Origin: Micrococcales bacterium
GTDB lineage: Bacteria > Actinomycetota > Actinomycetes > S36-B12 > UBA5976
NCBI GenBank assembly: GCA_024640585.1
Contig: JAHEEQ010000109.1
Span: 1 to 7,548, forward strand
Length of the DNA stretch: 7,548 nucleotides
Direction of reading: 5' to 3'
Below, in pieces: positions 6,801 through 7,548 of the stretch. Position 1 is the stretch's first letter, and each line of letters opens with the position of its first letter. The position numbers were made by a program, and so were the translations under genes. The notes under the pieces are model-generated. The model made no database searches. It saw nothing but the letters and a program-made list of their open reading frames with translations, and was not told the DNA's origin.

Positions 6801-6835
6801 TTCACATTTACATTCACACACAAGAAAGATTCACT

Positions 6836-7168
6836 ATGTTGACAAACATAAAAGCAACTGTCGTTGTCGCTGCTATTGCAGCACTAGCTGGTTGTGCAAC
6901 ACCCACTGTTACCCAAGTTGTGAAACCTGGGGATACTGGTCTGTCGTGCGCACAAATTCAAAATGAATACTCGGATGTGCAACGACTAAAGAAAGAGGCC
7001 GACGCCGAAAAATCTGTCACTGGCGGCAATGTTGTTAGAGCAATTTTCTTTTGGCCAGCAATCATTGGAACTGCGATGAATGCAAATGAAGCAATTGCAG
7101 CGGCCGATAACCGTACTGTGCATTTAAGCAACTTGATGATTCAGCAAAAATGTGAAATTCCACGCTAA
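6836..7168 (+). CDS. Small lipoprotein of unknown function
   Basis: A 110-aa protein with a lipoprotein signal peptide: start MLTNIK, hydrophobic core, lipobox LAGC with the lipidated Cys at residue 20. Ala at +2 favours outer-membrane sorting by the enterobacterial rule. The mature protein has a Thr/Val-rich start, then LSCAQIQNEYSDVQRLKKEAD (Cys 38; helical, probably coiled), a hydrophobic small-residue segment at about 67-90 (VRAIFFWPAIIG, then AMNANEAIAAA), and a second Cys at 106 near the end that could form a disulfide with Cys 38. It resembles the many short '-LSC-x-Q-' lipoproteins with a C-terminal Ala-rich helix in proteobacteria, whose role is unknown. It is a single-gene unit, divergent from the caspase operon and followed by an intrinsic terminator. 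The ribosome site (AAGAAAG) is weak. A link to the caspase genes is not shown; it may simply be a neighbour. Confidence 0.85.
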   Translation: MLTNIKATVVVAAIAALAGCATPTVTQVVKPGDTGLSCAQIQNEYSDVQRLKKEADAEKSVTGGNVVRAIFFWPAIIGTAMNANEAIAAADNRTVHLSNLMIQQKCEIPR

Positions 7169-7253
7169 CGTTAATTTCAAAACAGAAAATTAATTCATAA
7201 CCAGTCACGATGAAAATTCTTCATTGACCAGAATTGACACAACTCATTTCATC

Positions 7254-7281
7254 AAGGCCCCATACTTCGGGGCCTTTTTTT
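7254..7281 (+). terminator. Intrinsic terminator of the right-hand lipoprotein gene
   Basis: AAGGCCCC (7254-7261) and GGGGCCTT (7269-7276) form a perfect 8-bp GC-rich stem around a 7-base loop, running directly into a T tract (7275-7281). It lies 85 bases after the lipoprotein stop, and the layout is textbook for Rho-independent termination on the plus strand. Confidence 0.9.
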
Positions 7282-7510
7282 CATCTGTGGCATATGCCTC
7301 AATCAATTTCATGGCAACTGAGAACTCCTTTTCTCAGTCTTTACCTGACCCTGCCTGCCGTAACGAGGTAATTGCAGTCGGTCCGCAAATTATGGTTCAA
7401 CCCTGCGCAAGTTGGGCGTTCGTCATTTGCTTGGACAAACAATCAAAGTCAGCCCCACCCAGCAACGAGCGATTTATTAATGAAGCCAAATTGGTGGGGC
7501 GTAATGAAAA
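7282..7510. other. Gene-free region with several hairpins
   Basis: No convincing coding frame is seen on either strand. Structured elements are: a perfect 10-base palindrome GGCATATGCC (7289-7298); a perfect 8-bp stem 7317-7324 with 7331-7338 (ACTGAGAA/TTCTCAGT, 6-base loop); and a perfect 8-bp pairing 7452-7459 with 7493-7500 (GCCCCACC/GGTGGGGC). A terminator-like stem follows at 7511. It could be the downstream end of a small RNA or of a gene lying to the right, or repeat-type intergenic DNA. Confidence 0.5.
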
Positions 7511-7532
7511 ACGCCCCGTGAGGGGCGTCTTT
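7511..7532. terminator. GC-rich terminator-like hairpin, possibly bidirectional
   Basis: ACGCCCC (7511-7517) and GGGGCGT (7522-7528) form a perfect 7-bp stem with a GTGA loop. Reading plus, it is followed by CTTTG; reading minus, by TTTT at 7510-7507. The minus-strand tract is better, so it may end a gene transcribed leftward from beyond the right edge. Its left arm can also pair with GGGGCGT at 7496-7502. Confidence 0.65.
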
Positions 7533-7548
7533 GCTTGTTTGCTGGCGG

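Larger units (their letters stand above)
6295..6835. other. Divergent intergenic region between the caspase operon and the right-hand lipoprotein gene
   Basis: These 541 bases separate two divergent genes, so they must hold both promoters. I could not place a convincing -35/-10 pair for either. The left part (6361-6545) is richer in G+C and has small stems: 6421-6428 with 6436-6443 (CGGTAGCG/CGCTGCCG, one G-U pair) and 6518-6523 with 6528-6533 (ATAGTC/GACTAT). Further right are 6605-6609 with 6614-6618 and the dyad 6620-6633. From about 6705 to 6780 the DNA is very AT-rich, as expected upstream of a promoter. The only open frames are tiny (37 codons at 6341-6454 minus; 25 codons at 6371-6448 plus) and lack ribosome sites. 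A small RNA, a decayed mobile remnant or plain regulatory DNA are all possible. Confidence 0.5.

Noticed and set aside
7355..7425. Integron attC-like site, suggested by GTTGGGC at 7411-7417
   Set aside because: The required partner core is not a proper match (GCCGTAAC instead of RYYYAAC), the inner arms pair poorly, and there is no integrase or cassette array.

Overview
The window reads as a chromosomal segment from a Gram-negative proteobacterium. I infer this from abundant Sec signal peptides, two lipoprotein signal peptides with classical lipoboxes, and the absence of phage, plasmid or transposase genes. Base composition is mid-GC by eye. The protein style (small '-LAGC-' lipoprotein, Sel1/caspase fusions) would suit a Burkholderiales/Comamonadaceae-type betaproteobacterium, but that placement is inference only.

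Positions 1-6294 hold six genes, all on the minus strand and tightly packed, so they read as one operon transcribed right to left. In transcription order they are: (1) a 709-aa exported protein with about nine Sel1-like repeats and a C-terminal caspase domain (4165-6294); (2) a 143-aa exported protein of unknown function (3646-4077); (3) a 259-aa zinc-ribbon, four-helix membrane protein that starts at GTG within the stop of gene 2 (2870-3649); (4) a 529-aa exported protein with a cysteine-rich head, a long coiled coil and a second caspase domain closely related to that of gene 1 (1237-2826); (5) a 160-aa lipoprotein (678-1160); (6) a metacaspase-like exported protease whose ATG overlaps the stop of gene 5 and whose C-terminus lies beyond the left edge (1-681).

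All three caspase-fold proteins keep the His/Cys dyad, and all three carry export signals. The locus therefore looks like an envelope-located three-protease module with its own lipoprotein, exported small protein and membrane zinc-ribbon protein. The two related caspase domains carry different N-terminal interaction modules (Sel1 repeats versus cysteine-rich head plus coiled coil). This suggests that different inputs feed the same type of protease activity, with the metacaspase perhaps a third member of a cascade. That working model is inference; no substrate, gasdermin or other effector gene is visible.

Positions 6295-6835 are a divergent intergenic region with no convincing gene. It contains several small hairpins, two dyads that could be operators, and an AT-rich stretch before the rightmost gene. 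Positions 6836-7168 (plus strand) encode a small lipoprotein followed by a strong intrinsic terminator (7254-7281). Positions 7282-7548 have no gene but hold a series of hairpins, ending in a terminator-like stem (7511-7528) whose left arm could pair with an alternative upstream partner.
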